Below, one piece after another: positions 35,289-42,147 of a DNA stretch of 61,758 bases. The notes under the pieces were generated by a model, which worked only from the letters and a program-made list of their open reading frames with translations, was not told where the DNA came from and searched no databases. Source of the stretch: Oscillospiraceae bacterium (lineage in GTDB: Bacteria; Bacillota; Clostridia; Oscillospirales; Oscillospiraceae); NCBI GenBank assembly GCA_021769865.1, contig JAETSB010000010.1:1-61758 (forward strand). The letters are read 5' to 3'. Within the stretch, counting starts at the first letter, position 1; each line of letters begins with the position of its first letter. Made by a program: the position numbers and the translations under genes.

Positions 35289-35316
35289 CATCCCCGGACG
35301 GTTTCGTCCGGGGATG
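35289..35316. terminator. Intrinsic terminator after the SH3-domain gene
   Basis: CATCCCCGGACG / CGTCCGGGGATG with a 4-base loop. Read leftward it is followed by TTTCTTG, so it mainly terminates the leftward gene at 35333. Confidence 0.8.
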
Positions 35317-35332
35317 CCCTTGTCTTATACGC

Positions 35333-36430
35333 TCAGGAGTTCGCCAGGAACTCGCCCTTCATATAGCCGGTGGTGGTCACGCCGCCCACATTGGAGAAGG
35401 TGATCTCGTACCAGTCGTCGGTCCCGGTGGCGCGGACCACCTGGACGGAACCGCCGTTGGGCACGGTGGCCAGGATGTCGTAGGTGGTGCCGGGGCCGGA
35501 ACGGACCCGGACGCCGTTGCCGCCGTTGACCACCGTGGCCCTGCCCGCCTTCAGGGCCCCGCCGCCGGAAGAAGTCCCGGAAGAGGTGGTCCCGCCGGAG
35601 CTCGTGCCGCCGGAGGAAGTCCCTCCGGAAGCCGTCCCGCCGGAGGTGGTCCCGCCGCCCGAGGGAGCCGGGGCGGAGCCGCCGGTGACCCGGACGATGC
35701 AGATGGCCCGCTTGGACCCGTCGGTGACCACGACGTTGGTGATGCCGGAGGCCACGGGGGTAATCGTGCCGTCGCTGCCCACGGTGGCGACGGAGGGATT
35801 CTCGCTGATCCAGGTGTAGGTCCCGGTGCCGCCGGACACCCGCAGCTTATAGGCCCCCTCGGAGACCTTGCGGGTAAAGTCCGTGAGGTTCAAAGTCAGC
35901 CCGCCGGGCAGAGCCGCCGCGGAGGCGTAGCTCATGCCGCCGGAGGTCCCGGACCCGCCGGAGGCCGCGCCGGAACTCCCGGTGTCGCCGCTGCCTTCGG
36001 GCATCGTGCCGGAGGCGTCCGGCGTATCCGCGCCGGAGGGCTCGCCGGTGCCGTCGGGGTCCTCCGTCCCGTCGGGGTCTGTGGCGGGAGTCGTGTCCGG
36101 CGTGACGGGCGGCGCCACCGGCGTGGTGATGTCCGTCTTGCCGCTGTCGTCCGGCGGCGTTTTGCCGTCCTTGTTGAAAAGCTTGTCCCCGTAGAGCAGG
36201 TAGACCAGCAGCAGGGCCATCAGCACGATCAGCACGATCAAAATGGGCGTCACGATGCTGTAGGCGCTCCGCCCGCCCCGGCCGCCGGTGCTTCGCACGC
36301 CCTCCCGGAGGATGGGGCGGCGGGTGACCTCCTGCTCCTCCTCCCAGTACTCCTCCTCCTCGCAGAACGGGCACTCTTTATATGTATCGGAATATCTCTC
36401 CCCGCAGACGGGGCAGCGTTTCATTGCCAT
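35333..36430 (-). CDS. Zinc-ribbon, membrane-anchored Ig-like/SH3 protein
   Basis: 365 residues in an unusual order. Residues 5-26 form a zinc ribbon (CPVCGERY, CPFCEEEEYW). An acidic patch and a basic stretch follow, then a single membrane helix (about 57-79, SIVTPILIVLIVLMALLLVY), a Thr/Pro/Asp/Gly-rich outer linker, a Big2-type Ig-like domain (about 178-245: SENPSVATVGSDGTITPVAS), a Gly/Ser/Thr repeat linker, and a bacterial SH3 domain at the end (VRSGPGTTYDILATVPNGGS). Probably senses inside and binds cell wall outside. GGGAGGA precedes the ATG. Confidence 0.85.
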   Translation of the reverse strand: MAMKRCPVCGERYSDTYKECPFCEEEEYWEEEQEVTRRPILREGVRSTGGRGGRSAYSIVTPILIVLIVLMALLLVYLLYGDKLFNKDGKTPPDDSGKTDITTPVAPPVTPDTTPATDPDGTEDPDGTGEPSGADTPDASGTMPEGSGDTGSSGAASGGSGTSGGMSYASAAALPGGLTLNLTDFTRKVSEGAYKLRVSGGTGTYTWISENPSVATVGSDGTITPVASGITNVVVTDGSKRAICIVRVTGGSAPAPSGGGTTSGGTASGGTSSGGTSSGGTTSSGTSSGGGALKAGRATVVNGGNGVRVRSGPGTTYDILATVPNGGSVQVVRATGTDDWYEITFSNVGGVTTTGYMKGEFLANS

Positions 36431-36612
36431 GTCGGTCCTCCCGCGTGTCGTTTCGTTACATTCGCATTTTATATGATATCCATTTTCCAGGCCCCCGTCA
36501 AGTGCGAATTCGTCAAAATTTGTGAACTTTTCAGGTTCTCCTTGCTTTTTCGCCCCGAATCCATATAATGGAACTTGCGGAATCCAATCGAACCGACGGG
36601 AGGTATACGGTC

Positions 36613-37230
36613 ATGAGCGCCATTATCATCGGCATCGCCGGCGGCAGCGGCTCCGGCAAAACCACCCTGACCCGGCACCTGAAGGACCACTTCGGCGAAA
36701 ATGTCACCGTCATCGGCCACGACAGCTACTACAGGCGGCAGGAGGGCAAGACCTACGAGGAGCGGGCCCTCCAGAACTACGACCACCCCGACGCCTTTGA
36801 GACGGACCTGCTGATCCGCCACCTGCGGGAGCTGCGGGAGGGCCGGTCCATCCAGTGCCCGGTGTATTCCTATGTGGACCACAACCGCACGGACCAGACG
36901 GTGGAGATCTTCCCCACCAAGGTTTTGATCGTGGAGGGCATCCTGATCTTCCAGGACCCGGCCCTTCGGGAGCTGTTCGACATCAAGATCTTCGTGGAGA
37001 CCGACGCGGACGAGCGCATCCTCCGCCGGGCCCTCCGGGACGTGGAGGAGCGGGGACGGACCCTGCGGTCCGTGGTGACCCAGTACCTGACCACGGTGAA
37101 GCCCATGCACGAGCAGTACGTGGAGCCCTCCCGGAAGTACGCCGACATCATCGTCCTGGAGGGCGGGCACAATCTCGTGGCCCTGGAGATGATCATGCAG
37201 CGGATTCAGAACCACATTGATAAAGAGTAA
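36613..37230 (+). CDS. udk: Uridine kinase
   Basis: 205 residues. Start at 36613 with GGGAGG upstream. P-loop GIAGGSGSGKTTL (residues 7-19), the uridine site HDSYYR, YDHPDAFETDLL, and TKVLIVEGILIF. Phosphorylates uridine and cytidine to the monophosphates with ATP or GTP in the pyrimidine salvage route. Normal length for the family. It is a single-gene unit with its own terminator. Confidence 0.93.
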   Translation: MSAIIIGIAGGSGSGKTTLTRHLKDHFGENVTVIGHDSYYRRQEGKTYEERALQNYDHPDAFETDLLIRHLRELREGRSIQCPVYSYVDHNRTDQTVEIFPTKVLIVEGILIFQDPALRELFDIKIFVETDADERILRRALRDVEERGRTLRSVVTQYLTTVKPMHEQYVEPSRKYADIIVLEGGHNLVALEMIMQRIQNHIDKE

Positions 37231-37262
37231 ACGAGGAGCGGCTGAAAAGCCGCTCCTCGTTT
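37231..37262. terminator. Intrinsic terminator of udk
   Basis: ACGAGGAGCGGCT / AGCCGCTCCTCGT with loop GAAA, starting directly after the udk stop codon and followed by TT. The facing gene ends 15 bases later, so it can serve both. Confidence 0.85.
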
Positions 37263-37276
37263 ATCTCCACGGCGCT

Positions 37277-37615
37277 TTACTGCGCCCTTTTCAGTTTTCT
37301 GATCTCCGCGGAGTGGCTCTTGACCACCGCCTCCAAGACATCAAGGCGGTCTTCCGCCTGTTCCAGCGCCTCTATGGGGACCTGCTTTTCTTCAATCAGT
37401 TTGATCTGGTCGGCCAGAAGTTCGAACTTGGGCGTGAAGTAAGCCTCCATCAGAACCATCATCTCACTCTTGGCCTGCTGAAGGTCTTCCTTCGTGGCCA
37501 TGTCTTCCCTCAGGGACGTCAGGTCTTCCTGCATCGTGTCCATTCGCTGGTTCATCGTGTCCATCCGTTGGCCCATCGCCCCAAGCATTTCCAGGACTCT
37601 TTCCATATCGCTCAT
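37277..37615 (-). CDS. Short coiled-coil protein, function unknown
   Basis: 112 residues from ATG 37615 (ATG 37606 is an alternative). Almost all helix: heptad-like repeats MGQRMDTMNQRMDTMQEDLT and MATKEDLQQAKSEMMVLMEA, then EQAEDRLDVLEAVVKSHSAE. No signal peptide or enzyme motif. It resembles the small coiled-coil hypotheticals of gut Clostridia. Role unknown. Confidence 0.75.
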   Translation of the reverse strand: MSDMERVLEMLGAMGQRMDTMNQRMDTMQEDLTSLREDMATKEDLQQAKSEMMVLMEAYFTPKFELLADQIKLIEEKQVPIEALEQAEDRLDVLEAVVKSHSAEIRKLKRAQ

Positions 37616-37657
37616 CCTCTTCACCTCGCCCTCATTATATCATACATTTTCCTCTCG

Positions 37658-38887
37658 TCAAGAAAAACCCTTTTTTCGGAAGCTCCCCCCTTCCTCCGAC
37701 CCCTCCGGCTTCGCCGTGCCGAAGGCGATGGACCCGCTGCCGTATTTTTGCCGGATGCCGTCCATGGCGGCCTCCAGCCGTTCCTGCTTCCGCCGGTCCT
37801 CTCCGGCGGTGAAGAGGTCCTCCTGCTCGTAGGTCTCCTCCTCCGGAGTCAAATGGATCGCCGTCACCGTCAGGGCCCGGACGGGATTCGGGGGCTTCCA
37901 CAGCTCTCCGGTCAGGGCCAGGGCGGCGGCGGAGATGTCCCGGATCAGATGGGTAGGGGTGGTCAGCTGCCGCTGGCGGGAGCGGTCCTGAAAGGCCGGG
38001 TCCCGGACCGTCACGTGGACCCCGCAGGCGTAGAGCCCCGCCCGGCGGAGCCGCCCGGCCACGCTGTCCGACAGCAGGCGGACGCCCGCCGCCACCTGGG
38101 CCTGGGTGGTGAGGTTCTTCGGGAAGGTGGTGCCGTTGCCCACGGACTTCACCTGCTCCGGCTGGTGCCGGGCCCGGACCGGGTCCCGGTCGCGGCCGTT
38201 GGCGTAGTCGTGGAGCTGGCCCCCCAGCTTGCCCATCAGCTCCTCCAGCATTTCCCGGGGGCAGGCCGCCAGCTCTCCGATGGTCCGCACACCATACTGC
38301 CCCAGGAGCTGACCGGCCGCCCTGCCCACGTAGAGCATGTCCCCCGCCGGGAGGGGCCAGACGATCTCCTTCCAGTTCTCCCGGGAGATGACGGTGGTGG
38401 CGTCGGGCTTTTTGTAGTCGCTGCCCAGCTTGGCGAAGACCTTGTTGAAGGAGACCCCCACGGAGAGGGTCAGTCCCAGCTCCTTCCTGATCCGTCGCCG
38501 GAGGGCGTCCGCCAGGGCCCCGGCATCCATGCCGAAGAGGTGGAGGGTGTGGGTCACGTCCAGCCAGCTCTCGTCGATGCCGAAGGGCTCCACCAGGTCC
38601 GTGTACTCGTCGTAAATGGCGTTGACCTTCCGGGAGTATTCCCGGTAGAGCCGGTGGTGAGGCGGCAGGAGCAGCAGCTCCGGGCACTTTTTCTTCGCCT
38701 GCCAGATGGTCTCCGCCGTCTGGACGCCGAAGCACTTGGCGGGCTCGTTTTTCGCCAGAATGATGCCGTGGCGGGAGGAGGGGTCCCCGCAGACGGCCAC
38801 GGGGAGCTTGCGGAGCTCCGGACGGTCCAGCAGCTCCACTGAGGCGTAGAAGCTGTTCAGGTCACAGTGGAGGATCACGCGGTCCAT
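37658..38887 (-). CDS. dinB: Y-family DNA polymerase (DNA polymerase IV)
   Basis: 409 residues. Catalytic metal sites: HCDLNSFYASVE near the N-terminus and FGIDESWLDVT at about 102-112 (Asp, Glu). Then GVSFNKVFAKLGSDYKKPDA, HhH-like thumb and the little-finger domain (VKSVGNGTTFPKNLTT). Performs error-prone bypass of DNA lesions. Note that IDESWLDVT replaces the more usual SIDEAYLD. The C-terminus is a long charged tail. GGAGG precedes the ATG. Confidence 0.92.
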   Translation of the reverse strand: MDRVILHCDLNSFYASVELLDRPELRKLPVAVCGDPSSRHGIILAKNEPAKCFGVQTAETIWQAKKKCPELLLLPPHHRLYREYSRKVNAIYDEYTDLVEPFGIDESWLDVTHTLHLFGMDAGALADALRRRIRKELGLTLSVGVSFNKVFAKLGSDYKKPDATTVISRENWKEIVWPLPAGDMLYVGRAAGQLLGQYGVRTIGELAACPREMLEELMGKLGGQLHDYANGRDRDPVRARHQPEQVKSVGNGTTFPKNLTTQAQVAAGVRLLSDSVAGRLRRAGLYACGVHVTVRDPAFQDRSRQRQLTTPTHLIRDISAAALALTGELWKPPNPVRALTVTAIHLTPEEETYEQEDLFTAGEDRRKQERLEAAMDGIRQKYGSGSIAFGTAKPEGSEEGGSFRKKGFS

Positions 38888-38976
38888 GGAGGTCCCTCCT
38901 CTCGGTTTGATGGTTGATGATTTTATAATAGCACATCCGTTCGGTTTTGGAAAGAAAAAAAGATGAAAATTGGGGG

Positions 38977-39005
38977 TTGCATTTTCTCGCCCGTTGTCGT
39001 ATACT
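38977..39005 (+). promoter_or_regulatory. Promoter of the FMN riboswitch-ribU unit
   Basis: TTGCAT (38977-38982), 17-base spacer, TATACT (39000-39005). Transcription would start near 39012, about 22 bases before the riboswitch P1 stem. Confidence 0.8.
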
Positions 39006-39033
39006 AACCCCAGGAAACAGAACTGAATACTTT

Positions 39034-39154
39034 GTCTTCAGGGCGGGGTGCAATTCCCCACTGGCGGTACAGTCCGCGACCGGAGGCCGTTTTCGGCCCC
39101 CGCTGACCCGGTGAAACTCCGGGACCAACAGTCACAGTCTGGATGGAAGAAGAT
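39034..39154 (+). promoter_or_regulatory. FMN riboswitch (RFN element)
   Basis: All conserved blocks are present: TCTTCAGGGCGGGGTGCAAT, TCCCCACTGGCGGTA, the short P3/P4 arms, CCCGGTGAAACTCCGGGACC, AACAGTCACAGTCTGGATGG and the closing GAAGA that pairs with the leading TCTTC. It binds FMN and shuts off the downstream riboflavin transporter. Just after it, GCGCGC-AGTT-CGCGCGC followed by TTCTTT (about 39171-39195) is a plausible terminator platform. Confidence 0.95.
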
Positions 39155-39263
39155 GAGTGCGGCTTGGCCGCGCGCAGTTCGCGCGCTTCTTTGCTGCTTG
39201 TTCACCTTGGAGAAGTCAAAGGATTCCAGGGTGTTTTCAAGTATGTAAAGGAGTGTTTTTCTT

Positions 39264-39968
39264 ATGTCCAATCTCGAATCCAACGCCAGCGCCATCCCCG
39301 CCGCCCGTTCCCGGGTCACTGTCAAGACCGTCACGTCCCTCGCCATGCTCACCGCCCTGACCTATCTCGCCATGCTGCTGAGCAACCTGCTGCCCAAGGT
39401 GGCGGGCTTCCTGCAAATGGAGGTCAAGGGCACCGTCATCGCCATCGGCGGCTTCCTGTTCGGGCCGTTGTCCGCCGCTATTATCTCCATAGTGGTGGCC
39501 TTCATTGAGATGTTCACCGTCAGCGACACGGGCATCATCGGCTGCATCATGAACCTGCTGGCCGCCTGCGCCTTCGCCTGCCCCGCCGCCTTCCTCTATC
39601 AGAGGATGCGCACCCGGAAGGGCGCGGTCATCGGCCTGACCGTGGGCGTCGCCACGCTGACGGCGGTCATGCTTTTGTGGAATTACCTCATCACTCCCCT
39701 CTACATGGGAATTCCCCGGGAGACCGTGGCCGGAATGCTGCCCACCGTCTTCCTCCCCTTCAACCTGGTGAAGGGCGGGCTGAACATGGCCCTGACCCTG
39801 ATCCTCTACAAGCCGGTGGTCACCGCCCTGCGGAAGGCCCGGCTGGCCCCCGAGCGGGAGGCCTCCGCCCAGAGCGGCGACCGCTTCGACGCGGGCTTCC
39901 TGCTGTTCTCCCTGGCGCTGCTGGCCACCTTCGTCCTGCTGGTGCTGGTGCTGGCCGGGAAAATCTGA
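39264..39968 (+). CDS. ribU: Riboflavin ECF transporter S component RibU
   Basis: 234 residues with six hydrophobic helices. The N-terminal region holds SLAMLTALTYLAMLLSN and the conserved FLQMEVKGTVIAIGGFLFGP. It works with the shared EcfAA'T energising module, which is not in this window, to import riboflavin. Controlled by the FMN riboswitch directly upstream. It has a short hydrophilic N-terminal extension (residues 1-22) and a last C-terminal helix. Riboflavin import would also feed the FMN needed by the covalent-flavin operon at 2.3-11.8 kb. Confidence 0.93.
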   Translation: MSNLESNASAIPAARSRVTVKTVTSLAMLTALTYLAMLLSNLLPKVAGFLQMEVKGTVIAIGGFLFGPLSAAIISIVVAFIEMFTVSDTGIIGCIMNLLAACAFACPAAFLYQRMRTRKGAVIGLTVGVATLTAVMLLWNYLITPLYMGIPRETVAGMLPTVFLPFNLVKGGLNMALTLILYKPVVTALRKARLAPEREASAQSGDRFDAGFLLFSLALLATFVLLVLVLAGKI

Positions 39969-39997
39969 GCGTCAAAGCCATATCTCCTCGAATTCCG

Positions 39998-40028
39998 GGG
40001 CGGAGCCTGACGGCTCCGCCCCTTTTTC
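39998..40028 (+). terminator. Intrinsic terminator of ribU
   Basis: GGGGCGGAGCC / GGCTCCGCCCC with loop TGAC followed by TTTTT. Confidence 0.92.
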
Positions 40029-40152
40029 GCCGCAATGGCGGAAAAAATTGAAAAAATTTCCAAAAAGTCCAGCGCCTGTGACAAAAGCAACTTGCAATAT
40101 CTGGAAAACTTTGTTATCATGGGTAAATTAAGCAGAAGGGAGGCGCGTTGTC

Positions 40153-40524
40153 TTGGTCATTCACGAATCCGCGGAGGATTACCTGGAGTCCATCCTCATC
40201 ATCCAGGAGCAGTCCGGCCAGGTCCGGTCCATCGACGTGGTGAACAAGCTGGGATACTCCAAGCCCAGCGTCAGCATCGCCATGAAAAAGCTGCGGGAGA
40301 GCGGCTACATTACCATGGCCGGGGACGGAAACATCACCCTGACCGACAGCGGCATGGAGATCGCCAGCCGCATTTACCGCCGCCACAAGACCATCACCCG
40401 GCTCTTTGAGCTGATGGGCGTCTCTCCGGAGCAGGCCGCGGTGGACGCCTGCAAGGTGGAACACGACCTCAGCGAGGAAACCTTCGGGCGAATCTGCGCC
40501 TATGTGGAGGACCTGCCCCAGTGA
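40153..40524 (+). CDS. DtxR/MntR-type metal-dependent repressor
   Basis: 123 residues from TTG 40153, which has GGAGG upstream. HTH: SAEDYLESILIIQEQSGQVR, VNKLGYSKPSVSIAMKKLRE. The metal and dimerisation region has RRHKTITRLFELMGV and CKVEHDLSEETF with the His/Glu/Cys ligands expected for an MntR-like protein. It lacks the SH3-like third domain of DtxR and is slightly shorter than MntR. No target gene is adjacent: the next gene has its own promoter. Confidence 0.9.
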   Translation: MVIHESAEDYLESILIIQEQSGQVRSIDVVNKLGYSKPSVSIAMKKLRESGYITMAGDGNITLTDSGMEIASRIYRRHKTITRLFELMGVSPEQAAVDACKVEHDLSEETFGRICAYVEDLPQ

Positions 40525-40594
40525 CCATAGGTCTCGCCTGGAAGTTTCCGGCGTTTTGTCTAAAAAGAGGCGGGGAAGTTCTCTGTTTGGGGGC

Positions 40595-40623
40595 TTGCAT
40601 TCCCGCGGGCTTTCCGGTACAAT
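40595..40623 (+). promoter_or_regulatory. Promoter of the ssnA-ygfK unit
   Basis: TTGCAT (40595-40600), 17-base spacer, TACAAT (40618-40623). Expected transcription start near 40630, leaving a leader of about 150 bases before ssnA. Confidence 0.75.
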
Positions 40624-40629
40624 AAATTT

Positions 40630-40778
40630 GATAAGCAAGGATAGATGGCTGCAACGGAGTGCCGCGCGCACGGGCCCGCACCTGTCTCTCCGTGCGAGCC
40701 GATAGGTGTTTCAAGTCCGAGTGGATTTGGGGCGCCTTTCTTTTTTACCCAAATATCCATTCAAGGAGGAGTTTTCTT
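40630..40778 (+). promoter_or_regulatory. Structured leader RNA of ssnA (candidate riboswitch/attenuator)
   Basis: The leader has two parts. 40647-40700 folds into a long hairpin: GGCT-GC-ACGGAG on the left against CTCCGT-GC-AGCC on the right, with single-base bulges and a 28-base GC-rich apical part. It is followed within 4 bases by a 15-bp intrinsic terminator (40704-40746) and then AAGGAGG and the ssnA ATG. This is the layout of a ligand-gated terminator. It does not match the FMN, purine, Moco, THF or SAM consensus as far as can be judged by eye. Confidence 0.6.
40704..40746 (+). terminator. Premature terminator in the ssnA leader
   Basis: AGGTGTTTCAAGTCC (40704-40718) pairs base for base with GGATTTGGGGCGCCT (40723-40737), loop GAGT, followed by TTCTTTTTT. 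All 15 positions pair, six of them G-U, which suggests that the arms are also selected to pair elsewhere. It lies 33 bases before the ssnA start codon. Confidence 0.85.
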
Positions 40779-42122
40779 ATGATCTTACTGGCAAACGGCA
40801 GGCTCATCACCCGGGACCCCGGCGGCGTCGGCTACCTGCCCGACGGCGGCGTGGTCACCGACGGCGGGAAGATCGTCGAGGTCGGCGAGACCGCCGCCCT
40901 GAAGGCGAAATACCCCCAGGCGGAGTTCGTGGACGCCCGGGGCGGGGTCATCATGCCCGGCCTCATCAACGCCCACACCCACATTTACTCCGCCCTGGCC
41001 CGGGGCCTGTCCATCAACGGCTACGCCCCCACCAACTTCTACGAGGTGCTGGACGGCCAGTGGTGGTACATCGACCGCCACCTGGACCTGGCGGCCACCA
41101 GGGCCAGCGCCCAGGCCTTAGTGATGGACTCCATCAAGCAGGGCGTCACCACCATCTTCGACCATCACGCCTCCTTCTGCGAGATTCCCGGCTCCCTGAT
41201 GGAGATTGCCGGGGTCACTCAGGAGATGGGCATGCGGGCGTGCCTGTGCTATGAGGTCAGCGACCGGGACGGGGAGGAGAAATCCCTCCAGTCCGTCCAG
41301 GAGAACAAGGACTTCATCGACTACTGCGAGGCCCACCCCAGCGACATGCTGAAGGCCATGTTCGGCGGCCACGCCCTCTTCACCATCTCCGACAAGACCT
41401 TCGACCGGATGAACGCCGCAAACGCCGGCCGGGTGGGCTACCACATCCACGTGTCCGAGGGCATGAACGACGTGTACGACAGCCTCCAGAATTACGGCCG
41501 CCGCCCGGTCCAGCGCCTCCAGGACCACGGGATTCTGGGCCCCAAGACCATCCTGGGCCACTGCATCCACGTGAACACGGCGGAAATGGACATCATCAAG
41601 GAAACGGATACCATGTGCGTCAACAACCCGGAGAGCAACATGGGCAACGCCGTGGGCTGCTCCCCGGTGCTCCAGCTCTATAAGAAGGGCATCCTGGTGG
41701 GCCTGGGCACCGACGCCTACACCAACGACATGCTGGAGAGCATTAAAGTAGCCCTGACCATCCAGCGGCACAACGCCTGCCTGCCCGGCGTGGGCTGGTG
41801 CGAGGTGACGGATATGCTCTTCAAGAACAACGCCAAAATGGCCCAGCGGGCCGGATTCCCGGAGATGGGGGTCCTCAAGGCCGGGGCCGCCGCCGACGTG
41901 ATCGTCATGGACTACAAGCCCTTCACGCCGTTCAGCGACGCCAACATCGACGGCCACATGTTATTTGGCATGACGGGCCGCCAGTGTCAGACCACCATGG
42001 TCAACGGCAAAATCCTGATGAAGGACCGCCAGCTCACGGAGATCGACGAGGAGGCCGTCAACGCGCAGATTCTGGAGGTCTCCAAGAAGCTGTGGGGCAC
42101 GCTGAATCACTGCGAGTATTGA
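40779..42122 (+). CDS. ssnA: SsnA-type amidohydrolase
   Basis: 447 residues. ATG at 40779 with AAGGAGG upstream. Amidohydrolase fold: metal-binding MPGLINAHTHIYSALARG, then TTIFDHHASF, GYHIHVSEG, LGHCIHVN and the late GTDAYTND. It is the SsnA branch of the chlorohydrolase/deaminase family (NPESNMGNAVG, FFKNNAKMAQRAG-like block), found next to ygfK in clusters for selenium-dependent molybdenum hydroxylases. Probably deaminates or hydrolyses an N-heterocycle intermediate. Linked to ygfK, 25 bases apart. Confidence 0.92.
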   Translation: MILLANGRLITRDPGGVGYLPDGGVVTDGGKIVEVGETAALKAKYPQAEFVDARGGVIMPGLINAHTHIYSALARGLSINGYAPTNFYEVLDGQWWYIDRHLDLAATRASAQALVMDSIKQGVTTIFDHHASFCEIPGSLMEIAGVTQEMGMRACLCYEVSDRDGEEKSLQSVQENKDFIDYCEAHPSDMLKAMFGGHALFTISDKTFDRMNAANAGRVGYHIHVSEGMNDVYDSLQNYGRRPVQRLQDHGILGPKTILGHCIHVNTAEMDIIKETDTMCVNNPESNMGNAVGCSPVLQLYKKGILVGLGTDAYTNDMLESIKVALTIQRHNACLPGVGWCEVTDMLFKNNAKMAQRAGFPEMGVLKAGAAADVIVMDYKPFTPFSDANIDGHMLFGMTGRQCQTTMVNGKILMKDRQLTEIDEEAVNAQILEVSKKLWGTLNHCEY

Positions 42123-42147
42123 TTTTAAAGATATAGGAGGTACAACA

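Noticed and set aside
33354-35366. A rightward open frame of 670 codons opposite the ABC exporter
   Set aside because: No start signal or domain; it exists because GC-rich codons lack stops on the opposite strand.
40630-40746. The ssnA leader as a molybdenum-cofactor or purine riboswitch
   Set aside because: The position and the operon fit, but the conserved core sequences of those classes are not recognisable, so only an unassigned candidate is claimed.
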